Source: an archaeon
GTDB taxonomy: Archaea > Thermoproteota > Thermoprotei_A > Marsarchaeales > Marsarchaeaceae
Direction of reading: 5' to 3'
DNA length: 38,279 nucleotides
Assembly: GCA_021817005.1 (NCBI GenBank)
Contig: JAKAWJ010000016.1
Location: forward strand, 1-38,279
Positions 1 through 8,337 of the stretch are shown piece after piece (position 1 is the first letter of the stretch; every line of letters starts with the position of its first letter). Under the pieces are notes generated by a model, which saw nothing but the letters and a program-made list of their open reading frames with translations, made no database searches and was not told where the DNA came from. Made by a program: the position numbers and the translations under genes.

Positions 1-763
1 TCCTGTTCCTCTGTCTGCCCCTTGTCTCTCTCAGCTTCTTCGCCCTCTTCTGAGGGTTCTTGACGTGCCTCTGAAGCATCATCCTCCTCCTCGAGAAATC
101 GTTCTGTATTCGCACTATCTCCTTCAATGACCGTGTCTCTATACCTTCCAGAGCAGGATGGCTCCCTATACTTGCCGAGGTCGAGTCGACACTGTCGAAG
201 TTCAGGTCCTGTGCCACGAGCTTTCTACCGAGTGGTTTCTCCTTCACACCTCCCACGACGAACGCCAGGCAAACCTTCGTGTCTGTGATGAGGAGCTCGG
301 ACGCTCTCCCTTCCTTCGAGTACTCCTCGTAATGCTTGTTCGATGAATTGATCGGGAGCCAGACATACTCGTTGGGCTGGAGAGTAATCCTCAACTGCCC
401 TTCGACGATCCTGAACAGCTCGCCGTCTATCCTCATCGCCAATTTCTTCACCTTGGGAATCCTAAGCTCGTGATGGCTCCTCCTGTAGGACCTCAGCATC
501 GCTACAGCCGTCCTGCAGACCGGGTTGATGTGGTGCCTCGCATAGTCGTATCTGGAGTAGAACCATTCCCTGACCTCTCTTCTCAGTTGTATGGGAGACG
601 GTATCCTGCGTTTCTCGTCCCTCACAGTCATCCTATAAGCAACCTGAAGCGCATACCTGACCGCATCCTGCATGTCCCTGAGATACAGCAGCGCTTGTTC
701 TGGCTGCTCCCATCCCCACACAACGGTCCTCTTTTCACCGCTGGACTTCCAGGGATGGGTCAC
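1..763 (-). CDS. tnpB: TnpB, RNA-guided nuclease of an IS607-type element (3' end cut by window edge)
   Basis: Reading the minus strand from 763 gives 254 residues without a stop before the window edge. It starts at a GTG that overlaps the recombinase stop in the four bases GTGA, which indicates translational coupling. The N-terminal half is rich in Arg/Lys and aromatic residues, as in the REC/wedge part of TnpB. At about residue 186 the motif AQDLNFDS fits RuvC-I, with its first catalytic Asp, followed by a basic helical stretch. RuvC-II, the zinc ribbon and RuvC-III lie outside the window, so activity cannot be judged. Known members of the family are RNA-guided DNA endonucleases that help the element persist; the guide RNA is normally encoded at or beyond the tnpB 3' end, also outside. 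The element family is clear, the completeness of the gene is not. Confidence 0.85.
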   Translation of the reverse strand, partial: MTHPWKSSGEKRTVVWGWEQPEQALLYLRDMQDAVRYALQVAYRMTVRDEKRRIPSPIQLRREVREWFYSRYDYARHHINPVCRTAVAMLRSYRRSHHELRIPKVKKLAMRIDGELFRIVEGQLRITLQPNEYVWLPINSSNKHYEEYSKEGRASELLITDTKVCLAFVVGGVKEKPLGRKLVAQDLNFDSVDSTSASIGSHPALEGIETRSLKEIVRIQNDFSRRRMMLQRHVKNPQKRAKKLRETRGRQRNR

Positions 764-1359
764 TGCGACGACGTCACCTCCCTGACGCTCTGTAACAGCT
801 TCCTTGTCTTGTGGCTCCTCAGACCGTAGAGCTTAGCGGAGAAGGACGTGGTTATTGCGATCAGGTCCTGCACCAGCTCCTCCTGTGGTGAGGTGGCCTC
901 TCTGCTATTAACGACAACTATCTCCGTCCCATGCTTCGCGCACACCCACGACAGGAGGTCGAACCCGAACCTGGCTAGCCTGTCTTCGTAGGTCACGTAA
1001 ATCTTCGAGACCTTCCTGCTGAGCACGTCGTCGAGCAACCTCAGGAGATCCTTCCTCTTGAAGTTCAGCCCCGACCTGATGTCCGAGTATACCTCTGCTT
1101 CGGGCGCTCTTGCCTTCAATACCTTGACCTGACTGTCCAGGTCCGATCTTTGGTCATGCGAGGACACCCTGGCGTAAGCCGCTTCCTTTCTTTGTTCGAC
1201 GATGTTCATCAGGCGTCTGATCTCCGATTCAGGCACCCTCCTCCTTCCAGTCGGGAGCCTCAGACACTTGATTCTCCCCTGCCTGTCCCAGACCTGTATC
1301 GTGTGGGTGGTCACCCCGAGCATCTCCCCCGCTTTCTTCGGGCTGTAGCTGCGCTCCAA
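760..1359 (-). CDS. tnpA: IS607-family serine recombinase (TnpA)
   Basis: A 199-residue protein with the IS607 transposase arrangement. An N-terminal MerR-like winged helix (residues 4-50, including SPKKAGEMLGVTTHTIQVWDR) recognises element DNA. A resolvase catalytic domain follows from about residue 60, with YARVSSHDQ (Ser66 the expected nucleophile) and the EDRLARFGFDLL segment carrying the conserved catalytic Arg. The order HTH before catalytic domain is diagnostic of IS607, opposite to Tn3 resolvases. The start is TTG at 1359, preceded by A/T-rich DNA. The length is normal and no frameshift is seen, so the recombinase may be active. It overlaps tnpB by 4 nt and is its co-transcribed partner. 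Confidence 0.9.
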   Translation of the reverse strand: MERSYSPKKAGEMLGVTTHTIQVWDRQGRIKCLRLPTGRRRVPESEIRRLMNIVEQRKEAAYARVSSHDQRSDLDSQVKVLKARAPEAEVYSDIRSGLNFKRKDLLRLLDDVLSRKVSKIYVTYEDRLARFGFDLLSWVCAKHGTEIVVVNSREATSPQEELVQDLIAITTSFSAKLYGLRSHKTRKLLQSVREVTSSQ

Positions 1360-1369
1360 GTTGCTTTGA

Positions 1370-1394
1370 TATCTAAATATACATTAATATATGT
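1370..1394 (-). promoter_or_regulatory. TATA-rich promoter region of the IS607 operon
   Basis: The DNA directly upstream of the recombinase start is almost purely A/T, with several overlapping TATA-like hexamers about 20-30 nt before the TTG. This fits an archaeal promoter giving a near-leaderless transcript. The right end of the IS607 element should lie in or just beyond this stretch, but such elements lack inverted repeats, so I cannot place the boundary. Confidence 0.5.
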
Positions 1395-1436
1395 TTTTCC
1401 TTAGCTGTCGTTTCCCCTCAGCCCGGCCGCAGAAGG

Positions 1437-1497
1437 CATCCATGCATCCATCCATCCATCCATCCATCCATCCATCCATCCATCCATCCATCCATCC
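1437..1497. repeat. Tetranucleotide microsatellite, 13 perfect CATC units
   Basis: From 1445 to 1496 the sequence is 13 uninterrupted CATC units, preceded by CATC CATG at 1437-1444. It lies 8 nt beyond the stop codon of the tyrosine recombinase and before the IS607 element. Pure tetranucleotide tracts of this length are unusual in prokaryotes and are prone to replication slippage. The tract has no stop in any frame on either strand, so unit changes would not create stops. I see no gene whose frame depends on it. Confidence 0.95.
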
Positions 1498-1504
1498 GCC
1501 CTCT

Positions 1505-2626
1505 TCACTCCGCTTCTTCCAGGTTCCCCGCAAGGAGCCGTTTCGCCCTGGTGACCTTCGCCAGTGCCTCCTCCACTTTGGCCTCGAGCCGGTCCTGGCG
1601 CACGCGGGAAAGCATGTATGCTTCCTTGAGCTCGTCCACCTGGCGCTGGAGCGCGGCCCTGGACTCTTCGACCTTCCGCTCGGCCTCCTCCTCGGCCTGC
1701 AGCGCGCGGTCTATGCACAGCGCGTGCTGGAACTTCAGGTATTCCCGCTCGAGTTCCGGTCCGAAGTCCGTATAGGAATCGGCGAGCCCCAGGGCGTGGC
1801 CCATCAGTTTCTCCACGAACAGGGTCTTCATTCCGGCCCACTCAAGCCGCGTCTTGAAGAACCGGCGGAACCCGTGGGACGACTTGAACTCCCTTGAGCC
1901 GCCCCCCAGGCCGTGCCTCCCCCATCTGCGGTAGAGCCAGGTCTTCACGCTCGTGCCGCCGCTCCTTGCGACCCGTCTTCCCGGGGCCCGCGGGTTCACC
2001 GGGTTCCGGAGGAGAGGGCCTTCGGGTCCGAGCTTCTCGCCGTCCCTTTTCCTTTCCTTGAGGTACGCCCCGAAAAGCTTTATGCATTCGCTCGAGACGA
2101 AGGTAGTGTACTCCTCCGGCTCGCCCCTGTAGACGGTGAGTTCTCCGATTCCGGACGGGCGCGGGACAAGGTCGCGCATGGAGAGCCAGTCCCATGCGCC
2201 GACCCTTATTCCGCTCGAAGCCATGAGCGATATAATGAACTTCCCCCGGACATCGGAAGTCTCGAAGAGCGTGCGCAGCTCTTCCAGGCTGACAGCCCTC
2301 TTCTTCGTGCGGCCCCCGGGTGGGATGCTCTTCACTACCCTGCGCCAGTTGAGCTGCACGTTCCTGGAATCGCAGAACGCCTTAACGGCTGCGACCCTGA
2401 GTCGCAGCGAGCTGGAGGACAGCCTCTCCCTGTTCGCGGCCGCCCACCGCAGCAGGAACGACTCCTTCCCGGCCGGGTCCAGTGCAAGGAAAGAGTCGAC
2501 GTCGCCGAGCACGTCCCTTATGGCGAAGGCGTAAACCTGCCTGGTGTTCCGGTTGCTCAGGGTCGCGACAAACTCTGACAGCGCCACGGACGACAATGCC
2601 AGTGGCCTAATACTTTCAGTTGCCAT
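1505..2626 (-). CDS. Tyrosine recombinase (archaeal integrase family) with C-terminal coiled coil
   Basis: A 373-residue site-specific recombinase. Residues 10-100 look like the SAM-like core-binding domain. The catalytic domain carries the expected residues: Arg141 in [12 protein letters not shown], the His251-x-x-Arg254 box in [10 protein letters not shown], His277 in LMGHALG, and the Tyr285 nucleophile in DSYTDF. After about residue 300 comes an unusual 70-residue Glu/Arg/Ala-rich coiled coil, perhaps for multimerisation. All catalytic residues are intact. It overlaps the upstream small gene by 11 nt, so the two form one operon. The gene is richer in G/C than its surroundings, with long shadow frames on the opposite strand, consistent with acquisition. 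It probably integrates a plasmid-, virus- or ICE-like element, but no att site or tRNA is visible beside it. Confidence 0.88.
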   Translation of the reverse strand: MATESIRPLALSSVALSEFVATLSNRNTRQVYAFAIRDVLGDVDSFLALDPAGKESFLLRWAAANRERLSSSSLRLRVAAVKAFCDSRNVQLNWRRVVKSIPPGGRTKKRAVSLEELRTLFETSDVRGKFIISLMASSGIRVGAWDWLSMRDLVPRPSGIGELTVYRGEPEEYTTFVSSECIKLFGAYLKERKRDGEKLGPEGPLLRNPVNPRAPGRRVARSGGTSVKTWLYRRWGRHGLGGGSREFKSSHGFRRFFKTRLEWAGMKTLFVEKLMGHALGLADSYTDFGPELEREYLKFQHALCIDRALQAEEEAERKVEESRAALQRQVDELKEAYMLSRVRQDRLEAKVEEALAKVTRAKRLLAGNLEEAE

Positions 2627-3092
2627 GCGGATGTATTGAGAGATATTTTGAGAGCATTTTTTCTCTCAAGCCAGCATCGGGCGAATAACCCTCGGGAAGA
2701 TTCGCCGGTTGACCTGTAGGAGCACCCTTGGGCGTGTCTCCACCTGCAAGCTGTTCCTTCGTGCTTTCGATTAAACGGCTCAGGGCGGCAACCATTGCGT
2801 CGCATCCCGAGAGCCTCATTGAGAGAATTTTGTTATCTCTGTAAAGATCATAGTTCTGAAACTTGAGAGAGGCAATCTCGCCATCTTTTGCTATGAGAAG
2901 TCTCACGACTTCCTGCTCTGAAAGCTCGGAGAATTTTCGATTCAGGGGTTCTGAAAGGAAACGAAGTAGGTGATGAAGAAGCTCGGGAGTTGACAAGGAA
3001 TACATTTCCGCCATAGCCTTGACTTTGGACGCCTCATCCTCGTCGAGTTCCACCTTCAGCTCAACAATCTTGCTACTTTTCGTCGAATCCAT
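2616..3092 (-). CDS. Small putative DNA-binding, coiled-coil protein in operon with integrase
   Basis: A 158-residue protein not recognised by name. The N-terminus (residues 8-50) alternates charged and hydrophobic residues in a short strand followed by two predicted helices (VELKVELDEDEASKVKAMAE), which resembles a ribbon-helix-helix fold; that is inference. Residues 55-110 look helical and possibly coiled. The C-terminal 45 residues are Gly/Pro-rich and probably disordered. Its stop lies 11 nt inside the integrase gene. A TATA box sits about 25 nt before the ATG, and a short inverted repeat lies between the two, so the protein may repress its own operon, as excisionase or repressor partners of integrases often do. 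Confidence 0.6.
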   Translation of the reverse strand: MDSTKSSKIVELKVELDEDEASKVKAMAEMYSLSTPELLHHLLRFLSEPLNRKFSELSEQEVVRLLIAKDGEIASLKFQNYDLYRDNKILSMRLSGCDAMVAALSRLIESTKEQLAGGDTPKGAPTGQPANLPEGYSPDAGLREKMLSKYLSIHPHGN

Positions 3093-3099
3093 TCTCTAG

Positions 3100-3120
3100 C
3101 CAGCTCGACTGGTTATAGTA
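3100..3120 (-). promoter_or_regulatory. TATA box plus short inverted repeat before the integrase operon
   Basis: On the minus strand TACTATAACC (3111-3120) lies about 25 nt before the ATG at 3092, the distance for a leaderless archaeal transcript. Immediately downstream, 3100-3112 is a CCAG/CTGG inverted repeat with a 5-nt spacer, placed where a bound repressor would block transcription. The box is well placed; the operator is a guess. Confidence 0.5.
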
Positions 3121-3130
3121 GGAATCGTCA

Positions 3131-3264
3131 GCCGTCTTTGAAAAGACGGCGGTTTGGCGCAGTGTCAGGGCCAGGCGGATTCCATCGCGCATCCTTCTTT
3201 ACTAATTTTCCAATATTAGCTTTTCGTAGCAACCTCTCTTTCGAGAAAAACTCGCCAAACCGCC
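3131..3264. repeat. Hairpin and 12-bp spaced inverted repeat
   Basis: 3131-3150 forms a 9-bp perfect stem (GCCGTCTTT with AAAGACGGC) around a 2-nt loop. Overlapping its right side, GGCGGTTTGGCG at 3148-3159 recurs as the exact reverse complement at 3253-3264. A third short match pairs GGGCC near 3168 with the GGGCCC near 3285. It sits upstream of the integrase operon and downstream of nothing coding. Possibilities include recombinase arm sites, a small mobile-element remnant or a regulatory site. Short open frames here on both strands are probably by-products of the symmetry. Confidence 0.6.
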
Positions 3265-3347
3265 TGCGAGGACAAATGGTACGCGGGCCCTGGTGCTCCA
3301 TGAACAAAGAAATCACAAACTACCTGTTCGGAATTCGGGATGAATAA

Positions 3348-3721
3348 GGTTGGATTGTGTTCCCCGAAAACGTACCAGCTGGATGCCTGTCAGGCCAGTC
3401 AAGTAGATATAGGCCGCGAACGCTTTAAGCAGGCTTCAGTAGGTTCTCCATTATCGATTACTCTTACCAAATTCGCGCGATTGTCTCGGAAAGGATGGGC
3501 GTTTGAGGCGGCTCCATGAAGCTTGTTTTAATTGAGTCCGCCCAGTTTCTGCCTCCTTGTGGGGAACCTCCCAATCCGAAAGGCTCTTCTTGCACGAGCC
3601 CTTTTAAATGCCTGAACATTCCTCGCGTTCGAATGAACTCGGTTGGGAAAAGGTCGCCCTATTTCGCGTGATTTAGCGAACCTCTCAAATCAGACCTCCC
3701 CAAGCCCCCCGTGGCTGTCCC
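3348..3721. other. Intergenic stretch without a recognised gene
   Basis: No convincing ORF or tRNA. A TATA-like CTTTTAAATG at 3601-3610 on the plus strand would start a transcript near 3635 and give the glycosyltransferase gene a leader of about 85 nt. GTTCGAATGA near 3628 resembles a tRNA T-loop, but no matching stems surround it. Confidence 0.4.
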
Positions 3722-4879
3722 ATGCAAGAACTATTCGCTCGCGCTCTCTTGCTTGCGCTTAGCACAGTAGCATTGGGAGCATGGATCATACTCGCTCAGA
3801 GATTCACATCCGGCCTCAGGGCAGCTCCCAAGTTGACGGGGACCGCCTTAGCCCGCGAGATGGGCGGAGTTACGGCAGTTGTACCAGCTAGAAACGAAGA
3901 GACGAGAATAAGTCGCTGCATTCAGTCCTTGCTTGCCCAGCCTGAAATCGGCCACATTGTTGTGGTTGACGATTCATCAACTGACGGTACCGCGTCCGCG
4001 GTAAAAAAGTTTCAGGACCACCGGATTCAACTATTGAGCGCATCGCCGCCGCCCGGGTGGACAGGAAAATCATTTGCATGTTACTTGGGGGCATCGCACT
4101 CGCAGTCCGACCTGCTACTCTTCGTTGACGCTGACACCATTCTAGCGCGAGGTGCGGTTTCCAGCGCTTTGGCGCTCATGCGCAGTCGCAACCTCTCCGC
4201 CGTTTCTGCGGTTGGAGAGCTGAGATGCACAACCCTTTGGGACAAAGTGGCCACCCCTTTCATGTTCGGCCTGCTCAACTCTTTCATTAAAATGAGCGAT
4301 GTGGGTCGACCCGACAGGCGCGCAGGTTATCTTTACGGAAGTTTCATTTTAGTTTCCGCGCGGGCCTACAACGATATAGGCGGGCACAAGAGCGTGTGCT
4401 CCGAACTGGTTGAAGATCGAGCTCTGGGGAGGCTCCTTAAGGACAGAGGCCACAGAATCGAAATTGCGAGAGCGGGAAAGCTGGTATCAGCCGAGTGGGC
4501 ACCCGGCTTCCGCAAGAGTTTGAATGCGCTCGGAAGAATATCGATTCAACCTCTCAAGAGGAATCGGAAGTACGGCCTTGGATTTGTCTTTGCTCTGACA
4601 ATGCTTTTCACTCTGCCTTTCGCTGCATTAGTGGGGGTATTCGCCTCTGGCGCCTATTTCCGGCTTTTGTTTGCAATAATTGCCGGAGGTTCGTTCGTGT
4701 GCACGCTAACCATGTGCATAATATCGGCACAACTGATTGGAAGCTCGACGCTTCGCAGTCTGCTCTTCCCTCTTCCCGAGATTGTTATAGCCACCGTCTT
4801 CTGGGCTACTCTCCTCCGGCCACCGCGGTCGTCTAGGATAATATGGAACGAGCGTATCTATCAGGGAATTGAAAGATAG
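3722..4879 (+). CDS. Membrane glycosyltransferase family 2 (HpnB/CrtQ-like)
   Basis: A 385-residue GT-A glycosyltransferase. After an N-terminal membrane segment (residues 5-26) come the GT2 signatures: VVPARNEE (54-60), VVVDDSSTDGT (80-90), GWTGKSFAC (112-120) and the metal-binding VDADT (135-139). VEDRALG near residue 231 supplies the ED acceptor-side motif. About three hydrophobic helices close the protein (roughly 285-365). The GW.GK motif with this membrane layout is typical of the hopene-associated HpnB and carotenoid CrtQ group, which glycosylate or transfer sugars to lipid acceptors at the membrane. The actual acceptor is unknown. It stands alone, with no isoprenoid genes next to it. 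Confidence 0.8.
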   Translation: MQELFARALLLALSTVALGAWIILAQRFTSGLRAAPKLTGTALAREMGGVTAVVPARNEETRISRCIQSLLAQPEIGHIVVVDDSSTDGTASAVKKFQDHRIQLLSASPPPGWTGKSFACYLGASHSQSDLLLFVDADTILARGAVSSALALMRSRNLSAVSAVGELRCTTLWDKVATPFMFGLLNSFIKMSDVGRPDRRAGYLYGSFILVSARAYNDIGGHKSVCSELVEDRALGRLLKDRGHRIEIARAGKLVSAEWAPGFRKSLNALGRISIQPLKRNRKYGLGFVFALTMLFTLPFAALVGVFASGAYFRLLFAIIAGGSFVCTLTMCIISAQLIGSSTLRSLLFPLPEIVIATVFWATLLRPPRSSRIIWNERIYQGIER

Positions 4880-5034
4880 ATTCAGGGCTGCACTCACGGC
4901 TTGCAGGCTCGCGCAAGCTGTCTGGGTATAGATGAATCCTGATTGGATTTTTGTCACGCCTGAATTATTAATCACGTCTGCATCGAGCGGAAAGGAGAAG
5001 AAGCCTCAAATCATGGTGCGAGAGTGACATTTGG

Positions 5035-6957
5035 ATGCAGTTGAAAGCAGAAGATCTCTATCAACTGGTAATGCACTCTGACCCGAGGTTCAGTGCAAGA
5101 GGGGACGTTGCATTCATCAGGACTTCGATAGATAAGGACGGTGACAAATATCGTTCTGACATCTATCTCCTCCGCAGAGGACGAATTCAGCAGCTCACTC
5201 GCTCGGGTGGTTCAGTGAGCTCGCTTGCCTGGTCTCCGAGTGGTCGAAAGTTGGGCTACGTACACACCGAAAAGACTTCGGGTAAGCCCGTAACAACCCT
5301 GCGGATACTGGCTCTCTATGGGGGAGAACCTGAGACTATTGTCAGGGAAGAAGGTCTGAGAATTGCGGGACCTACGTGGCTCGATGAGAACACTTTGATC
5401 ATTTCAAAGCAGATAAAGGAAGCCGGAGAAGGCGACTCAAAGAAGATACGAAAGATAAGGTACAGGATGGACGCTGAGGGCTATTTCCACGACAAGCAGA
5501 TGCACTTGTTCAGGGTTAGCACTAGAACGCGGAAAACCAGGCAGCTCACGAACGGAGCGTATGATGTCACGAGTTTCGATATAGACAGGAACTCGGCTAG
5601 GGCGGTCTTTGCCGCGAATATGGAGTCCGACGCCGAAACTTCTGTAGTCAAGCACATCTATGAGGTGGCTCTTAGTGGCGGAACCGTACGCAGGCTGCTC
5701 GAATGGAAGGGTCCGATAACGTCCCTACGTTTGTCGCACGACGGCCAGCGGCTAGCATTTATCGGTCACGACCTGGCAAAGGGAATTTCGACCAATACCA
5801 AGCTCTACCTGCTCCCAGCGACGGGAGCAAGTTCCCCGGAGCCGCTCACCCAGTCCCTCGACAGGTCGCTTGAAAACTCTCTCAATACAGACTCCCGAGC
5901 GAGAGGGGTGGACCCCAGCCCAGTTTGGAGCAGTGATGACAGCCGTGTGTACTATATATACACTGATGGGCAAGCTTCCAGACTGGGATACTACTCCTTC
6001 AGCAGCGGCTCAACTGGAGTGGTGGATACCGGTGAACTCGCGGTCGAGGGCTATGATGCACGTCTGGGCAAGATTTGCTTTACGGCGATGGCCTGGGACC
6101 ATCCGGCTGAGCTCTTCTCGATTGAAGAAGGAAATGGGGCGGTCGAGCGTATTACGACAGAGGCGTCGGAATCCGTATCCAAGTTCGGCCTAAAGAGGCC
6201 CGAACATGTGCGTTTCGTGGCAAGTGACGGAGCAGAGCTGGACGGCTGGTTTCTTGCCTCGAGCGCCCAGCCCACAAAGGGAACAGTTCTAGAGATTCAC
6301 GGAGGACCCAGGACTGCATATGGAGAACTTTTCATGTTTGAATTCCACTATCTTGCATCATCAGGTTACAATGTGATGTTCTGCAACCCGAGAGGTAGTT
6401 CCGGATACGGACAGGATTTCGCTTCAGCGGTGGTCGGGCACTACGGAGAGCGTGATTACAGGGACATTATGGAATTCGTAAGCTATATGGTCTCAGCGAG
6501 ATCGCTGGATGCGTCAAAACTCTATGTCACTGGCGGCTCATATGGCGGCTTCATGACAAACTGGATTGTGGGACACTCGGATATATTCAGGGCCGCAGTA
6601 ACCCAGCGGTCAATTTCAAACTGGATTAGCTTTCATGGAACAAGCGATATCGGTTTCACGTTCGGCCCAGATCAGATAGGCGGAAGGCCATGGGAAGACT
6701 ACCAGAAGCTCTGGGACAAATCACCCTTAAAATATGTGCAGAACGTAAAGACGCCAATACTAATTCACCATGCGGAGCAGGACTACCGCTGCCCGATTGA
6801 GCAAGGTGAGCAGTTCTTTACCGCTCTACGGCAGCTTGGAAAAGAGGCCGAGTTCGTGTCTGTGCCAGAAGAAAGCCACGAACTTTCTAGGTCGGGCAAA
6901 CCGAGCAGAAGGGTTTCACGCCTGAAAGATATTTCAGGATGGTTTGATTCGCACTAG
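5035..6957 (+). CDS. S9-family prolyl oligopeptidase / acylaminoacyl-peptidase
   Basis: A 640-residue cytoplasmic serine peptidase, of typical S9C length. Residues 1-370 form a TolB/WD-like beta-propeller (repeated units such as QLTRSGGSVSSLAWSPSG). The C-terminal alpha/beta hydrolase domain has the triad: Ser502 in GGSYGGFM, Asp583 in HHAEQDYRCP and His615 in ESHELSR. The oxyanion region HGGPRTAYG and NPRGSSGYG are also present. It should release N-acylated amino acids or cleave short peptides; substrates cannot be read from sequence. The ATG at 5035 has no obvious ribosome site. A TATA-like GAATTATTAATC near 4960-4971 would give a leader of about 40 nt. There is no signal peptide. Confidence 0.92.
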   Translation: MQLKAEDLYQLVMHSDPRFSARGDVAFIRTSIDKDGDKYRSDIYLLRRGRIQQLTRSGGSVSSLAWSPSGRKLGYVHTEKTSGKPVTTLRILALYGGEPETIVREEGLRIAGPTWLDENTLIISKQIKEAGEGDSKKIRKIRYRMDAEGYFHDKQMHLFRVSTRTRKTRQLTNGAYDVTSFDIDRNSARAVFAANMESDAETSVVKHIYEVALSGGTVRRLLEWKGPITSLRLSHDGQRLAFIGHDLAKGISTNTKLYLLPATGASSPEPLTQSLDRSLENSLNTDSRARGVDPSPVWSSDDSRVYYIYTDGQASRLGYYSFSSGSTGVVDTGELAVEGYDARLGKICFTAMAWDHPAELFSIEEGNGAVERITTEASESVSKFGLKRPEHVRFVASDGAELDGWFLASSAQPTKGTVLEIHGGPRTAYGELFMFEFHYLASSGYNVMFCNPRGSSGYGQDFASAVVGHYGERDYRDIMEFVSYMVSARSLDASKLYVTGGSYGGFMTNWIVGHSDIFRAAVTQRSISNWISFHGTSDIGFTFGPDQIGGRPWEDYQKLWDKSPLKYVQNVKTPILIHHAEQDYRCPIEQGEQFFTALRQLGKEAEFVSVPEESHELSRSGKPSRRVSRLKDISGWFDSH

Positions 6958-7103
6958 CGCCGAATACACGGCTGGAACGCGGAACATGGCTGAACAAAAC
7001 ATCGAACGGCGAATTCTGTTGCCAGCCGCGTGAACGGAGGGAGCAGAACAAGGCAAGTTCGTGCTTATCTGGACCCTCATTATGGAATGAACGCGAAAGA
7101 AGT

Positions 7104-7856
7104 TTGTGCAGAATGTTTGGAATTCAGGGGAAAGCGAAACTTGCCTCTGACCTGCAGGAATCCCTTATGCGGGCTGCGGCCGGGGACAGGCTCTCCTCCA
7201 GTAAAAACGTGCAGCACAAGGATGGGTGGGGAGGGGTGTGGCTGTCCGGTGAAGAGCAAAAGTATTACAGAACTACCAGGCCGATTTTCGAAGACCAAAG
7301 TGCCAGAAATTTTTTTGATTCGAAGTCGGTCACCATCTGGGGACTCTCCCATGCAAGGGCTGCCGCTAAAGGCGAGCCGATTCGCAACCCACTTGACTCG
7401 CACCCGTTCGCGGTCCACTGCGGTGAGGACCTTCTATACATCACGCACAACGGTCACATCGCGAAGGAGAGAATCTCAAGCTCTTTAGGGATTGACCCGC
7501 TTCACCTGAACGACACGGAGGTCTTTGCGCTACTCGTGGCGAACATGGAAGGCGACGTTCAAACTAGGCTTGAGAGAGCCACCCGTGCGGTTAGTGAGAG
7601 TGGAGGGGACCAGGGAGGACTGAATCTACTGGCACTGAGAGTGTCCCATGACGGAACTACTGATATACGCTTTTACTCGGACTTCCCTGATAGTGATAAG
7701 GAGCTTTACTACTCGCTCTACGTAGCCAGATTTGAAAACGGCGCAGCGGTCATGTCCTCTACCGTGGCCCTTGAAGCCGGTCTGATTGGAGCCCATGGTG
7801 AGGTGCTAAATCCAAATCTGGAAAAAGTGCCTCTGCGACAATGGTACAAACTCTAG
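7104..7856 (+). CDS. Class II glutamine amidotransferase (YafJ/Gat-like)
   Basis: A 250-residue Ntn-hydrolase. The start is fixed by chemistry: a TTG at 7104 gives MCRMFGIQ, so Cys2 becomes the N-terminal nucleophile after Met removal, whereas the ATG at 7113 would lose it. Downstream motifs match stand-alone class II amidotransferases: KDGWGGVW, the GLSHARAAAKGEPIRNPLDSHPF block and the ITHNGHIA oxyanion segment. There is no synthetase domain, so the partner that uses the released ammonia is unknown; such proteins are also annotated as predicted glutamine amidotransferases or hydrolases. No nearby gene suggests a pathway. Confidence 0.85.
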   Translation: MCRMFGIQGKAKLASDLQESLMRAAAGDRLSSSKNVQHKDGWGGVWLSGEEQKYYRTTRPIFEDQSARNFFDSKSVTIWGLSHARAAAKGEPIRNPLDSHPFAVHCGEDLLYITHNGHIAKERISSSLGIDPLHLNDTEVFALLVANMEGDVQTRLERATRAVSESGGDQGGLNLLALRVSHDGTTDIRFYSDFPDSDKELYYSLYVARFENGAAVMSSTVALEAGLIGAHGEVLNPNLEKVPLRQWYKL

Positions 7857-7919
7857 CACTATCAGGGCAAACTAGATTGCGCTGTTGGTCGAGCAGATTA
7901 CCCCTCTTGCCAATCGGAG

Positions 7920-8276
7920 TTAGGCCGGAGACAGCAGCTTTGTCTCCTCTTCCTTGCGTTCAAGTCTTGCCAGCCTGTTATCTATCCTAGTGACCTGAGC
8001 AGTAAGAAACTTCCTGTAGTAACCGAGGAAGTCGCGCTGTTCTATCAGGGTCCTCCTGTCGATACCGTCGGCTAGTTCCCTGACCGATTTCGCGGTATCT
8101 GTGAATGCGTCCCCTAGTGCGCGCGCGAACCGGGGTGTCACTGTATCAACCGACCTTTCCAGTCCATTTCCTAGTGCGCCCGCGAGTTTGAAGAACCCAT
8201 CTGCAAGAAGCTTTGCGTGCTCTTTCAATCCCGAAGCATCGCGTTCGCGCTGCTGGGCTTCCTGTTCTTCGGACAT
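7920..8276 (-). CDS. Small helical protein of unknown function
   Basis: A 118-residue, charged, predicted all-helical protein. The middle (residues 20-70) has an amphipathic pattern like a phasin or apolipoprotein-type bundle (LLADGFFKLAGALGNGLERS), and the C-terminus (85-112) is a short coiled coil. No cysteines or membrane segment. The ATG at 8276 has a TATA-like box about 30 nt upstream, so it is a real transcribed gene, probably leaderless. It is followed on the same strand by nothing and preceded by another small gene with its own promoter. I do not recognise a family; phasin-like is a loose comparison only. Confidence 0.6.
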   Translation of the reverse strand: MSEEQEAQQRERDASGLKEHAKLLADGFFKLAGALGNGLERSVDTVTPRFARALGDAFTDTAKSVRELADGIDRRTLIEQRDFLGYYRKFLTAQVTRIDNRLARLERKEEETKLLSPA

Positions 8277-8304
8277 TGCAGCTCAGTATATGCTTCCCGT
8301 GCGT

Positions 8305-8313
8305 CTTATTAAC
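8305..8313 (-). promoter_or_regulatory. TATA box for the 7920-8276 gene
   Basis: Minus-strand GTTAATAAG about 30 nt before the ATG, the spacing for a leaderless archaeal transcript. Confidence 0.55.
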
Positions 8314-8337
8314 TTTTTCACTAGTTCATATGTAGTA

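Noticed and set aside
1913-2578. Long plus-strand frame of 221 codons opposite the integrase
   Set aside because: Shadow of a G/C-rich gene: the minus strand has all integrase catalytic residues, and this frame has no promoter or family resemblance.
3627-3640. tRNA T-loop-like GTTCGAATGA
   Set aside because: The flanking bases do not pair and no acceptor, D or anticodon stem is found.
7030-7488. Plus-strand frame of 152 codons
   Set aside because: It overlaps the amidotransferase in another phase and is low-complexity Arg/Ser/Thr; the amidotransferase motifs settle the frame.
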